Assembly (NCBI RefSeq): GCF_013280595.1
Contig: NZ_JAAATY010000021.1
Span: 62,001 to 126,000 of the forward strand
Source of the DNA: Kibdelosporangium persicum
Lineage (GTDB): Bacteria > Actinomycetota > Actinomycetes > Mycobacteriales > Pseudonocardiaceae
DNA length: 64,000 nt
Direction: 5' to 3'
The notes beneath the pieces were generated by a model. The model worked only from the letters and a program-made list of their open reading frames with translations. It was not told the DNA's origin and made no database searches. Shown here in pieces: positions 26,312 through 33,872 of the stretch (position 1 is the first letter of the stretch; every line of letters starts with the position of its first letter). The translations under genes and the position numbers were made by a program.

Positions 26312-27496
26312 GTGCGTCGTGCAGCTCTGACTCCCCGGCTCCAGCCGTTCACGTCAACGATCTTCGCGGAGATGACCGCCCTGGCCACCAGGACCAACGC
26401 GGTCAACCTCGGCCAAGGCTTCCCGGACACCGACGGGCCCGCGTCGATGCTGGCCGAGGCCCAGAAGGCGATCGCCTCGGGGATCAACCAGTACCCGCCG
26501 GGCCCGGGCCGCCCGGAACTGCGGCAGGCGATCGCCGAGCACCGGACCCGCTACGGAACGCACTTCGATCCGGACACTGAGGTGCTCGTCACGGTCGGCG
26601 CGACCGAGGCCATCGCGTCCGCCCTGCTCGGTCTGGCAGGCCCGGGTGACGAGGTGCTGCTGATCGAGCCGTACTACGACTCGTACGCGGCGTGCGTGGC
26701 CCTGTCGGGCGCGACCCGTCGCGTGGTTCCGCTGGCCGAGGACCCCCAGACCGGCCGGTTCGCGCCGGACATCGAGGCGATCCGGGCGGCGATCACGCCG
26801 AACACGCGGCTGATCCTGATCAACACCCCGCACAACCCGACCGGCACGGTGTTCACCCGCGAGGAGCTGACCGCGATCGCGCAGCTGTGCGTCGAGCACG
26901 ACCTGATCGCGGTGACCGACGAGGTCTACGAAGACCTGATCTTCGACGGGCGCGCCCACGTGCCGCTGGGCTCGCTGCCGGGCATGGCCGAGCGGACGCT
27001 GACCATCTCCAGCGCGGGCAAGATGTTCAACTGCACGGGCTGGAAGATCGGCTGGATGTGCGGGCCCGCGGAACTGGTCGCGGCCGCGAAGGCGGCGAAG
27101 CAGTTCCTGACGTTCGTCGGCGGCGCCCCCTTCCAGCCCGCGGTCGCGCACGCGCTGCGGCACGAAGCCGCCTGGGTCTCGGACCTGCGTGCGCGGTTGC
27201 AGTCCAAGCGGGACCGTCTGGTGGCGGGTTTGTCGGAGGCGGGTTTTGAGGTCCGGCCCAGCGAAGGCACCTACTTCGTCTGCGCGGACGTCCGCCCGCT
27301 GGGCTTCACCGACGGGTTCCAGCTGTGCCGTGAGCTGCCCGAACGCATCGGCGTCGCGGCCGTGCCGGTGCAGGTCTTCACGGACACGCCGGAGAACTGG
27401 CAGCACGTGGTGCGGTTCGCGTTCTGCAAGAAGGACGAGGTGCTGGACGAGGCCGTGTCCCGGCTGCACAAACTCACCCCGAACCCCAGCAGCTGA
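26312..27496 (+). CDS. PLP-dependent aminotransferase (class I/II)
   Basis: This 394-residue fold-type I aminotransferase has PGPGRPELRQAIAEH near the N terminus, NTPHNPTGTVF, the Asp/Tyr pair in AVTDEVYEDLIFDG, and the PLP lysine in SSAGKMFNCTGWKIGW. It is closest to the DapC/kynurenine aminotransferase (YbdL-like) group; N-succinyldiaminopimelate aminotransferase activity is possible but unproven. GTG is the start. The 3' end overlaps the convergent CHAT gene by 23 nt. Confidence 0.9.
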   Translation: MRRAALTPRLQPFTSTIFAEMTALATRTNAVNLGQGFPDTDGPASMLAEAQKAIASGINQYPPGPGRPELRQAIAEHRTRYGTHFDPDTEVLVTVGATEAIASALLGLAGPGDEVLLIEPYYDSYAACVALSGATRRVVPLAEDPQTGRFAPDIEAIRAAITPNTRLILINTPHNPTGTVFTREELTAIAQLCVEHDLIAVTDEVYEDLIFDGRAHVPLGSLPGMAERTLTISSAGKMFNCTGWKIGWMCGPAELVAAAKAAKQFLTFVGGAPFQPAVAHALRHEAAWVSDLRARLQSKRDRLVAGLSEAGFEVRPSEGTYFVCADVRPLGFTDGFQLCRELPERIGVAAVPVQVFTDTPENWQHVVRFAFCKKDEVLDEAVSRLHKLTPNPSS

Positions 27497-29588
27497 ACCC
27501 GAGGTGACCGTGCCGGACCTGCGCGTCCGCCAAAGCCTTGGCGGGCGCGTGTCCGGCACGTAGGCGGTCGTGGAAGTCGGCCATGAGGTCGACAGCGGCC
27601 TCGTCAGGGACAGGCAGGATGCTGGCGATCATGGCCTGGCCGCCCCGGTCCAGCAGCACGTTGGCGAACACGTCGGCACGGGCGACCTCACACGCCGACA
27701 GGACGAGGATTCGCGGTGCCCGCTTGAGCCTCGCCAGGTCGTAGCCGTAGAGCGGGCCGTCGTCGAGTTGGAGGCACGAGAACATCGGCGCGTCCCGGCG
27801 GAACTTGCCATGAGCGGCGACGTGGACGAGATCGGCGCCGTCCATGACAGCGAGAACCGAGTCCACAGTGGACTCGATGACCCGGTGACCGAGGAGTCCG
27901 GCTTCCCGCTCGGCATGGTTCAGCCCGGGCCCAGCGACGGCGACCGCACCAGCCCCGGTCGTGGCTCGCGTGGCACGCAGCCACGCCGCCGTTGACGGCG
28001 CCAAGGAAACCGGTCGTCCGGCACAGGACGGCATCGCCGCCCAGACCACTTCGGACATCCCGGCGGCCGGGACGATGACCAACGGCCGGTCACCGGTCCG
28101 AAGTGGCCTGAGGAGTTGGTCATCCAGCTCGGTGGACAGGTGAGCGGCGACGGTCGGCCTGCCAAGGTGGTGCACCCGCACAACGCCATCGACGACAGTG
28201 CAGGCCACGACAGAGCCCTGGCACACCGCGAAGGTGACCAGCATCCGCTCGCCGAGCGCCTCGACCAGGTCGTCGATGTGGCCCGTACCGTAGGAGGCGC
28301 GGGTGTGGCGGCGCATCCTGTCTTCGAGTCGAGCCGCTCGGCCGACGTCCCCTTCCGCCTCAGCGGCCCGGAGTTCGACCAGATCCGCCGTATCGACCTG
28401 CGGCAGCACGATGATCCTCTGCCGCTCGATCCACTGGAACACCGTGCGAGCACGGCTCGTCTGGGCGATGGCCACCCCCGCCAGCTCGGCGGCGAGTTCA
28501 CCCGCGCCCGGTCCCATCGCCGCCGCGTACTCGGTGACGACTCGCATCCCGGCCTGGCATGCCGCGAACCTGGCCTGGCTGCTGGTCGCCAGCCTGGCCT
28601 CGGCCAGCCAGCCGATCGCCCGCAGTCGCGCGGTGGCGGCAAAGCGTTCCGAGCGCAGGCGGACCAGCAGCTCCGGCGCCACTTTCGCCGCATCGAGCAG
28701 AAGTTCGGCCGCTTCGGTCCGTTTCCCCCACCGCAGACATCGATCCGCGACTCTCTTCGCCGCCGACACGTCAACCAGGTTGGTACGCAACGCCAACGCG
28801 TCGGCCGCGGCGATCCACGCCGGTCTTCGCTGCGCCCGGAAGAGTTCCTGGGCACGCTTGGCCTCCCCGGCGGCGTGGTCGATGTCCCCGGCCCTGAGCG
28901 CGCAGTACCCCGCGGCCAGCACGGCTTCCGCCAGTCGGCTCTCCCGGCCCGCCAGCAGTGGTTCCGCCTGCTCCAGCAGGGCACTGGCGTCCCGGGTCAT
29001 TCCCGCGGCCAGCAACGCGGAAGCATGGTCGATCAACGCTTCCGCCCGCCCCGCACGCAGTCCGCCGCTCGCCCGCTCGAACAACTCAAGCGCCTTCGGC
29101 AAGTCACCCGCCTGCAACGCGACAAAACCGCGATTGTGGATGCAGACTGCCACCCGTTCGTGCTCCCCCAACCGGGTCAGAATGCTCGCTGCCGCAGCGA
29201 AATCGCGGTCCGCCGCCGCCAACCTGAACAGGTAGGCACGGGAAATTCCTCGACCGGTCAGCGCATTGGCCAACCACTTCGGGTCACCGCCCAGCTCGCG
29301 CATCGCGGCCGACAGTTCCGTCACCGCCTGCTCGTAGGCCCCGATCGCGCACATCCGCAGGCCGTCCAGGCACCGGATTCGTGCAGGTGGGGCGCCGGAT
29401 TCCCGTGCCTTGCGCAGTTCACGGGCGCAAGCTCGCGGATTCCCCCGCTCCAACTCGATCCACGCGATGGTCAACCAGATCTGGCCGACATCCGCCGCAG
29501 CCGCGGTATCCAGCGCTTGGCGTGCTTGTTCCAACGCCCTGGCGAATTCGCCTCGCTCGACCGATGCGATCGCTTCGGCGTGGCTCAT
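27474..29588 (-). CDS. TPR-CHAT domain protein (caspase-like protease candidate)
   Basis: The 704-residue protein joins an N-terminal helical repeat region (residues about 1-330, TPR-like units such as GEFARALEQARQALDTAAAA and AGDLPKALELFERASGG) to a C-terminal CHAT domain (about 440-700). CHAT is a clan CD cysteine protease fold related to caspase and separase. The expected catalytic histidine (LVHVAAHGKF, His593) and cysteine (LVLSACEVA, Cys633) are both present, so activity is plausible. No signal peptide or membrane segment is seen. Its ATG overlaps the stop of the upstream sigma gene by 4 nt, so the two are translationally coupled. The substrate is unknown; the subtilase and the sigma factor are natural candidates. 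Confidence 0.9.
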   Translation of the reverse strand: MSHAEAIASVERGEFARALEQARQALDTAAAADVGQIWLTIAWIELERGNPRACARELRKARESGAPPARIRCLDGLRMCAIGAYEQAVTELSAAMRELGGDPKWLANALTGRGISRAYLFRLAAADRDFAAAASILTRLGEHERVAVCIHNRGFVALQAGDLPKALELFERASGGLRAGRAEALIDHASALLAAGMTRDASALLEQAEPLLAGRESRLAEAVLAAGYCALRAGDIDHAAGEAKRAQELFRAQRRPAWIAAADALALRTNLVDVSAAKRVADRCLRWGKRTEAAELLLDAAKVAPELLVRLRSERFAATARLRAIGWLAEARLATSSQARFAACQAGMRVVTEYAAAMGPGAGELAAELAGVAIAQTSRARTVFQWIERQRIIVLPQVDTADLVELRAAEAEGDVGRAARLEDRMRRHTRASYGTGHIDDLVEALGERMLVTFAVCQGSVVACTVVDGVVRVHHLGRPTVAAHLSTELDDQLLRPLRTGDRPLVIVPAAGMSEVVWAAMPSCAGRPVSLAPSTAAWLRATRATTGAGAVAVAGPGLNHAEREAGLLGHRVIESTVDSVLAVMDGADLVHVAAHGKFRRDAPMFSCLQLDDGPLYGYDLARLKRAPRILVLSACEVARADVFANVLLDRGGQAMIASILPVPDEAAVDLMADFHDRLRAGHAPAKALADAQVRHGHLGFSCWGSG

Positions 29589-30394
29589 CGGACGAACCAG
29601 TCCGTGACCACGCCGTCAACGGCCAGCCGCACCGGCCCTTGCGGCACGTCCGCCCTGAACAGGCCGTGGTCGTCGACGTCCACTCGGACCATGCCCTCCG
29701 GCCACCACACCTGGACGTCAGCGCGCGGCAGCACCGTTCCGGTGAGCATCGCGCCGACCTCCACCTGCACGGTCTGTTCCCGATACCCGAACTTCAGCGC
29801 TGCCTCGGCACTCCTGGTCGCCTGTGGCAGGGTGACGAACCGCGGCCCAGGCTGCCGCGGTACTGCGATCACGGCCGGTGCCGGATCGATCTGGTCGAAG
29901 AGGCTCCGGTCCAGCTTGCCCCGCAATGCCCGCAGGCACCGTCCTTTCGCCTGGCCGACGCTGCCTGCCCGCAGGCCGATGGCATCGGCAAGTTCGGAAT
30001 AGCCGAATTCCGGCGCATACACAAAAAGCCGCAACAACCGCTGACACCGATCAGGCAAAGCCCGAAAAGCGGCCCAGAGCTGCCGATCCCGCTCATCCCG
30101 AAGAACCAGGTGCTCAACCCCGTCCTGCGCGACCTCAGGCCGCCACCGAACAGGCAAAGGCCGCCGAACCGACAGAACCCGAAGGCATTCCCGTTTGGCC
30201 ACGGTGGCCAACCAAGCGGAAACCCGCTCGCCATCCCGAATGTCGGCCAGGTGTTCGGCGAGATTCAACCAGGTCGTCTGAAAAACATCCTCGGCATCAG
30301 CCTCGGCCAGCCGAAAACCCCGGACAACGGCCCAAACCCGAGGCCCATGCACGGCAACCAACTCCCGCCACCCCAGCTCATCAAGCGCATCCAT
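29585..30394 (-). CDS. ECF-like sigma-70 factor with C-terminal beta-rich extension
   Basis: The 269-residue protein has sigma region 2 (VVRGFRLAEADAEDVFQTTWLNLAEHL, residues about 22-60, and WLATVAKRECLRVL) and region 4 (LPDRCQRLLRLF, YSELADAIGLRAGSVGQAKGRCLRALR, about 125-165). Beyond region 4 it carries about 95 extra residues that are rich in beta strands (TGTVLPRADVQVWWPEGMVRV and DHGLFRADVPQGPVRLAVDG). Such a tail is unusual for ECF factors and may replace an anti-sigma partner, as no anti-sigma gene lies beside it. GAGGGGGC before the ATG is a good ribosome-binding site. It is coupled to the CHAT gene. Confidence 0.85.
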   Translation of the reverse strand: MDALDELGWRELVAVHGPRVWAVVRGFRLAEADAEDVFQTTWLNLAEHLADIRDGERVSAWLATVAKRECLRVLSVRRPLPVRWRPEVAQDGVEHLVLRDERDRQLWAAFRALPDRCQRLLRLFVYAPEFGYSELADAIGLRAGSVGQAKGRCLRALRGKLDRSLFDQIDPAPAVIAVPRQPGPRFVTLPQATRSAEAALKFGYREQTVQVEVGAMLTGTVLPRADVQVWWPEGMVRVDVDDHGLFRADVPQGPVRLAVDGVVTDWFVR

Positions 30395-30723
30395 GCCCCC
30401 TCAGACGACCAACCCCACCCCCAGGCTCCAAACCCCCCAAATCCCACCCACCCGAGTGACCCCAGCAGCCCACACCAAGAACCAGCAAAGCAACCGAAAA
30501 CCGAAAGCCAGACAACCCACAAAGACGAAGAGATAAGCCAAGAAACCCGAAAGGAAGAGAATCGAAGCAAAGACAGAAGGGAGAGAACCCAAGAAGACAA
30601 GGAAGGAAGGAAGGAGCGAAAGCCCAAGGCAAAGAGCAGCAAGAAAAGCCAGAGGCCACAGGCAGTCGGCCAGAAAAAAAGAGGACACAGCGCAAAGAAC
30701 CCAAAGGAATCAGTAGTGAGGCC

Positions 30724-30790
30724 GCGAAGCACCCGAAGCCAAGCGAGGGAGCGAAGCACCCGAACCCAAAGTAAGGGTGCGAAGCACCCG
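30724..30790. repeat. Three direct repeats of GCGAAGCACCCG
   Basis: GCGAAGCACCCG occurs at 30724-30735, 30751-30762 and 30779-30790, a period of 27-28 bp, with partly conserved spacers (AAGCCAAGCGAGGGA, AACCCAAAGTAAGGGT). A shorter relative, GCGCGAAGCGCC, follows. The spacing recalls CRISPR, but the units are too short and degenerate and there are no cas genes. Confidence 0.7.
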
Positions 30791-30818
30791 CCAAGGCGCG
30801 AAGCGCCAACGTGGGGGG

Positions 30819-30841
30819 TTTGGGGGGCTCGGCCCCCCAAA
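30819..30841 (-). terminator. G/C-rich hairpin, probable subtilase terminator
   Basis: TTTGGGGGG (30819-30827) and CCCCCCAAA (30833-30841) form a perfect 9-bp stem with a 5-nt loop. It lies about 190 bp past the subtilase stop in its direction of transcription, and upstream of the sigma/CHAT genes. It would separate the two transcription units. Confidence 0.55.
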
Positions 30842-31029
30842 ATAATCGTCCAAGCCGAGGGAAGCGAGCAAAGCGAGCGACTAAGGCTCGGAGCGTAGGA
30901 CGTCCCCGCTCGACCCGGCTGGGGGTCCCGGGGAGCGGGGACGTTTGGCTCGCCGAGGGGGAGGGGGCGAGCATCCATAGAGTAGCGCGTCGACGACTGT
31001 GCGTGCCAGTGGTCACCGCCAAATCGCGT

Positions 31030-32226
31030 TCACAATGTTGGGTGATCGAGTGAATGCCTGTCGAGCGCTTCCGCCGGGGGGTGGCCGTTGTGCAGGAGTT
31101 TCGCCAGGTCGGCGGCCACGTTGGGGGCCGCGAAGGAGGTGCCGCTCCAGCGTGCGAAGCCGTATTCCCTGGCTTCGGTGCCTGGGGCGACGCCGGGCGT
31201 GTCGGGTTTGAGCCGGACGTGGCTGGAGATGATGTCCACGCCGGGCGCGGTGGCGTCGACCCAGGGTCCGCGGTTGGAGAATGCCGCGATTGTGCCGGTT
31301 TGGTCGGACGCGGCGACGGCTGTCACCGTGTCCAGTGCGGCGGGCCAGAACGGGCGGCTGCTTCCGCCGTTGCCCGCCGCGACGACCACGATCGTGTCGG
31401 TGATCTGTGCGAATTCGTGTTCCAGGATCGGCGGGCATTGGTTGTCCGCCGTGTAGCAGCCTGACGTGAGCAGGATGATGTCGATGTGGCCGCGGGCCTG
31501 GACGGCACGCAGAGCGGCGGCGACTGTCGTGTCGTCGGTGATGCCCATGGAGGACAGGACTCGGTGGTGCCTGATCGTGACGCCGGGTGCTTTGCTGATC
31601 AGGACGCCCGCCACGAATGTGCCGTGGCCGGCCTGCCAGTCGGGTGTTCCGTCGATGTCGTGGTCGAGGATTTCGGGTTGCAGGCCCCATTCGGTGAGCC
31701 AGGGCCGTCCCGCGAACCAGGGGTGCGGGTCGAGGCCGGTGTCCAGGACCGCGACCGTGACGGGTGGGTCCCAGGTTTCCGGCGCGGGTGGCCTTGGTGC
31801 CGGGACGTCGATTTCCGGTCCGCCGATCCAGGTCGGGGTGCCGAGCATGATCGGCCCGCCGATGTGGACGTGATTGGGTGCGGCCCGCCATTTGCCGGTG
31901 ACGTCCGCGGCGACTTCGACGGGACGGCCGCGCAGTTCGTCACGCAACACTATGCGTCCACTTGGGTCAATCCGGTCGACCCACCGGCGCAGTTGTTCGG
32001 AGACCGGTTGGACCGCCGCCGGTTCGACGACCAACTGTCCAGCTCGGACAAGAGATTCCCCCGGCCCGTCTGGATCGTGCAAGACGAGGTCCGGTATCCG
32101 CCGGTGCCATCGGCTCACCCATTCGCTGAGTCGCATCGTGTGTTGAGTGTCCACGAAGGACACATTGACCGGGTGTCCCGGCACTCGCCCAGTCGCACTA
32201 GAAGGATCACCCAGTTCGGTGAACAC
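31030..32226 (-). CDS. S8 family serine peptidase (subtilase) without signal peptide
   Basis: The 398-residue protein has a complete subtilisin catalytic set: Asp162 (VAVLDTGLD), His201 (GHGTFVAG), the oxyanion Asn286 (VVAAGNGG) and Ser364 (SGTSFAAP). About 150 residues precede the catalytic core. No signal peptide, membrane helix or sorting signal is visible, so it is predicted to be cytosolic, unlike most actinomycete subtilases and mycosins. The N-terminal part may act as an inhibitory or recognition domain. GTG at 32226 is used; an ATG at 32136 would remove 30 residues. It is on the same strand as the sigma/CHAT pair, and a functional link is inferred from position only. Confidence 0.88.
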   Translation of the reverse strand: MFTELGDPSSATGRVPGHPVNVSFVDTQHTMRLSEWVSRWHRRIPDLVLHDPDGPGESLVRAGQLVVEPAAVQPVSEQLRRWVDRIDPSGRIVLRDELRGRPVEVAADVTGKWRAAPNHVHIGGPIMLGTPTWIGGPEIDVPAPRPPAPETWDPPVTVAVLDTGLDPHPWFAGRPWLTEWGLQPEILDHDIDGTPDWQAGHGTFVAGVLISKAPGVTIRHHRVLSSMGITDDTTVAAALRAVQARGHIDIILLTSGCYTADNQCPPILEHEFAQITDTIVVVAAGNGGSSRPFWPAALDTVTAVAASDQTGTIAAFSNRGPWVDATAPGVDIISSHVRLKPDTPGVAPGTEAREYGFARWSGTSFAAPNVAADLAKLLHNGHPPAEALDRHSLDHPTL

Positions 32227-32431
32227 GACGGACTATGATCGTCGCCGAATGGACACACCGGGGCCGGACAACGAGATCCGCCTTTCCGGGCGGCGCTTGC
32301 GCAGCTAGGGTGCAATCGGCGATGCGAGTGCGACGAGGCGCGGATGTCGTCGCGATGTGTCCAAGGCTGGTTGGGTGGAAACGGTGGTGGTCCTGGTGAC
32401 CGGCTCGGGTCAGGCGCGTGGCGCCTGCGCG

Positions 32432-33385
32432 ATGCTGCGTCGCCTCGTCATGCGCCTGCTCCTGCTGACCGGCTTCACCGCGGCGGGCTGGCTGGCCAGT
32501 GTCCTGCTCATGAGCGGCACCGCGTCGGCCGATCTGATCAAGCTGCCGGAGCTCCCCGGGATCACGTCCGCCCCACAGCAGTCGGCCCAGCAGCAGTCGG
32601 CGCCACAGCAGTCGGCACAGCAATCGACGCGGCAGCCCGCAAAACCGGCCAAGAAGGTCAGTTCCGGGCAGGGCGGCGGTCTGGTCGGCGGCTTGCTCGG
32701 TGGCGTTGTCAGCACGGTCAACACCACCGTCTCCACGGTGACCACCACGGTCACCAACACCGTCAACACGGTCACGAAAACGGTGACCAGCACAGTCAGC
32801 GGCGTCAAGAAGACCGTGACCACGGTCGTCGACCGGGTCACCGACAGCCCGCAGTCCACTCCTGGTGACGACGGTGACAACTCGCTGTTGCCTGAGCCCG
32901 TGGTGGATTTGCTGACGCCGGATCCGAAGTCCGACACCGACACGACCACGGACTCGAACACGGCTCGCGGCACTGTCGAGACCACCGCCGCCGAGGTTCC
33001 CGCGCCGGTGGTGGCCGCCACCGAGCCGCCGGCGCCCGCGGTGACCGAGGCTCCGGTGACCGAGCGCCCGCGCGTCCAGCACCACGAGGTCCGCCGAACG
33101 CAAGCGACCGCCCATCCGGTCCGGGTGGGCTCGATCCAGGAAAAGGTGGCGCCCGCCGACAAGAGCCCCGGCCCGATGCCGGGTCCGTCGGCGCCGGTCG
33201 CTCCGGCCGCCCCCGCGCCGACGGCTTCGGCCGGTGGCAACGGCGGTTCGGACGCGCGTGGCCTGCTCGCCGTCCTGACCCCGCACAGCGCTCTGGCTCC
33301 GCCGCAGGCGGGCCTGGTGCCGCGGGAGCACACCCGTACCGAAACCGGGCGGTGCGCGGGTCTGCCCGCGACCGCGCCGGACTGA
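32432..33385 (+). CDS. Secreted Thr/Val/Pro-rich low-complexity protein
   Basis: This protein of about 317 residues is not recognised. It starts MLRRLVMRLLLLTGFTAAG, with a clear signal peptide ending near ASA. It then has Gln/Ser repeats (APQQSAQQQSAPQQSAQQ), a Val/Thr heptad-like tract of about 50 residues (STVNTTVSTVTTTVTNTVNT and on), and Pro/Ala-rich disordered sequence. It looks like an envelope or secreted structural protein. An in-frame GTG at 32357 could extend the start, but the signal peptide argues for 32432. It diverges from the subtilase gene. Confidence 0.7.
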   Translation: MLRRLVMRLLLLTGFTAAGWLASVLLMSGTASADLIKLPELPGITSAPQQSAQQQSAPQQSAQQSTRQPAKPAKKVSSGQGGGLVGGLLGGVVSTVNTTVSTVTTTVTNTVNTVTKTVTSTVSGVKKTVTTVVDRVTDSPQSTPGDDGDNSLLPEPVVDLLTPDPKSDTDTTTDSNTARGTVETTAAEVPAPVVAATEPPAPAVTEAPVTERPRVQHHEVRRTQATAHPVRVGSIQEKVAPADKSPGPMPGPSAPVAPAAPAPTASAGGNGGSDARGLLAVLTPHSALAPPQAGLVPREHTRTETGRCAGLPATAPD

Positions 33386-33525
33386 TTTCCCTTTTTCGCG
33401 GCATATCCCTGCCCTGAGTGCGTCTCACCTAGGGCTGAACTCTGTCCCGGGGCTGTACCCGGTGCTCCATGCACCTCCCAGAGCCACCCGACCTGCCGAC
33501 CGCGCCCGGTCAGGTCGGGGCCTGG

Positions 33526-33560
33526 GCCCCGGCGCCGCGATGCCCCCGCGGCGCCGGGGC
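33526..33560. terminator. Very stable GC hairpin
   Basis: GCCCCGGCGCCGCG (33526-33539) and CGCGGCGCCGGGGC (33547-33560) are perfectly complementary over 14 bp with a 7-nt loop. It lies 140 bp past the stop of the secreted protein gene on the plus strand and could end that transcript. Confidence 0.5.
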
Positions 33561-33669
33561 TCCCTCACTGGCCGCGACGCCTGGCCGGCACAACGAGGGG
33601 CTGTGCCGACCACTCGCGGACGAGCGGCCGGAGTGTCCGACCGGGTGTGATGGAACCCGAGAAGACACG

Positions 33670-33730
33670 AGTGCGCCGGATGGATCCGCGAGGACCAACA
33701 GGTCGAAGCGGTTACGCCATCCGGCGCACT
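33670..33730 (-). terminator. Long-loop hairpin at the end of the HTH/Clp-N operon
   Basis: AGTGCGCCGGATGG (33670-33683) and CCATCCGGCGCACT (33717-33730) form a perfect 14-bp stem with a 33-nt loop. It begins about 50 bp past the last stop of the leftward HTH/Clp-N operon. GCTTTTT follows on the plus strand, so it may also terminate rightward transcription. Confidence 0.55.
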
Positions 33731-33779
33731 GCTTTTTACAGCGTCCGAGGGTACGTTGACTACCCCTAATCGGATGGAC

Positions 33780-33872
33780 CTATCTGAGCCACATCCTGAG
33801 CAGCAGAAACCTGGGGTCGGGCAGACGCCGGACGCGCGGTGGCGGCTTCGGCTCCGCCCGCTTGGCCGTCAT
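33780..33872 (-). CDS. Putative 30-residue peptide coupled to the Clp-N gene
   Basis: An ATG at 33872 overlaps the stop of the Clp-N gene as ATGA and opens a 30-codon frame ending in TAG at 33780. The product is strongly basic with a hydrophobic end (MTAKRAEPKPPP, then PDPRFLLLRMWLR). The exact coupling is the only support, as short frames arise by chance. No family is recognised. Confidence 0.3.
   Translation of the reverse strand: MTAKRAEPKPPPRVRRLPDPRFLLLRMWLR

Larger units (their letters stand above)
30395..31029. other. Low-complexity polypurine gap
   Basis: I find no convincing gene in this 635-bp gap between the sigma factor and subtilase genes. From about 30430 to 30720 the plus strand is strongly purine-rich (runs of AAG, GAAAGG, GGAAGGAAGG), unlike the rest of the window, and less GC-rich. 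Three direct repeats and a strong hairpin follow and are listed separately. The sigma/CHAT promoter should lie here, but I cannot point to it. Confidence 0.6.
33386..33779. other. Gene-free stretch with two hairpins
   Basis: No recognisable gene lies in this 394-bp gap. It holds two strong inverted repeats, at 33526-33560 and 33670-33730. A 96-residue plus-strand frame at 33469-33759 has no recognisable features and spans both hairpins, so it is not called. Confidence 0.5.

Noticed and set aside
30401-30688. A 95-residue very hydrophobic minus-strand frame ending 6 bp before the sigma factor, a possible membrane anti-sigma
   Set aside because: It is read entirely from the polypurine/polypyrimidine tract, its codon use is unlike neighbouring genes (many T-ending codons), and its sequence is low complexity. 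It is better explained by base composition.
30724-30790. CRISPR-like spacing of three short repeats
   Set aside because: The units are only 12 bp, the spacers are similar to each other, and no cas genes are nearby.
33469-33759. A 96-residue plus-strand frame in the gap after the secreted protein gene
   Set aside because: It crosses two strong hairpins, has no recognisable motif and has no clear ribosome-binding site.
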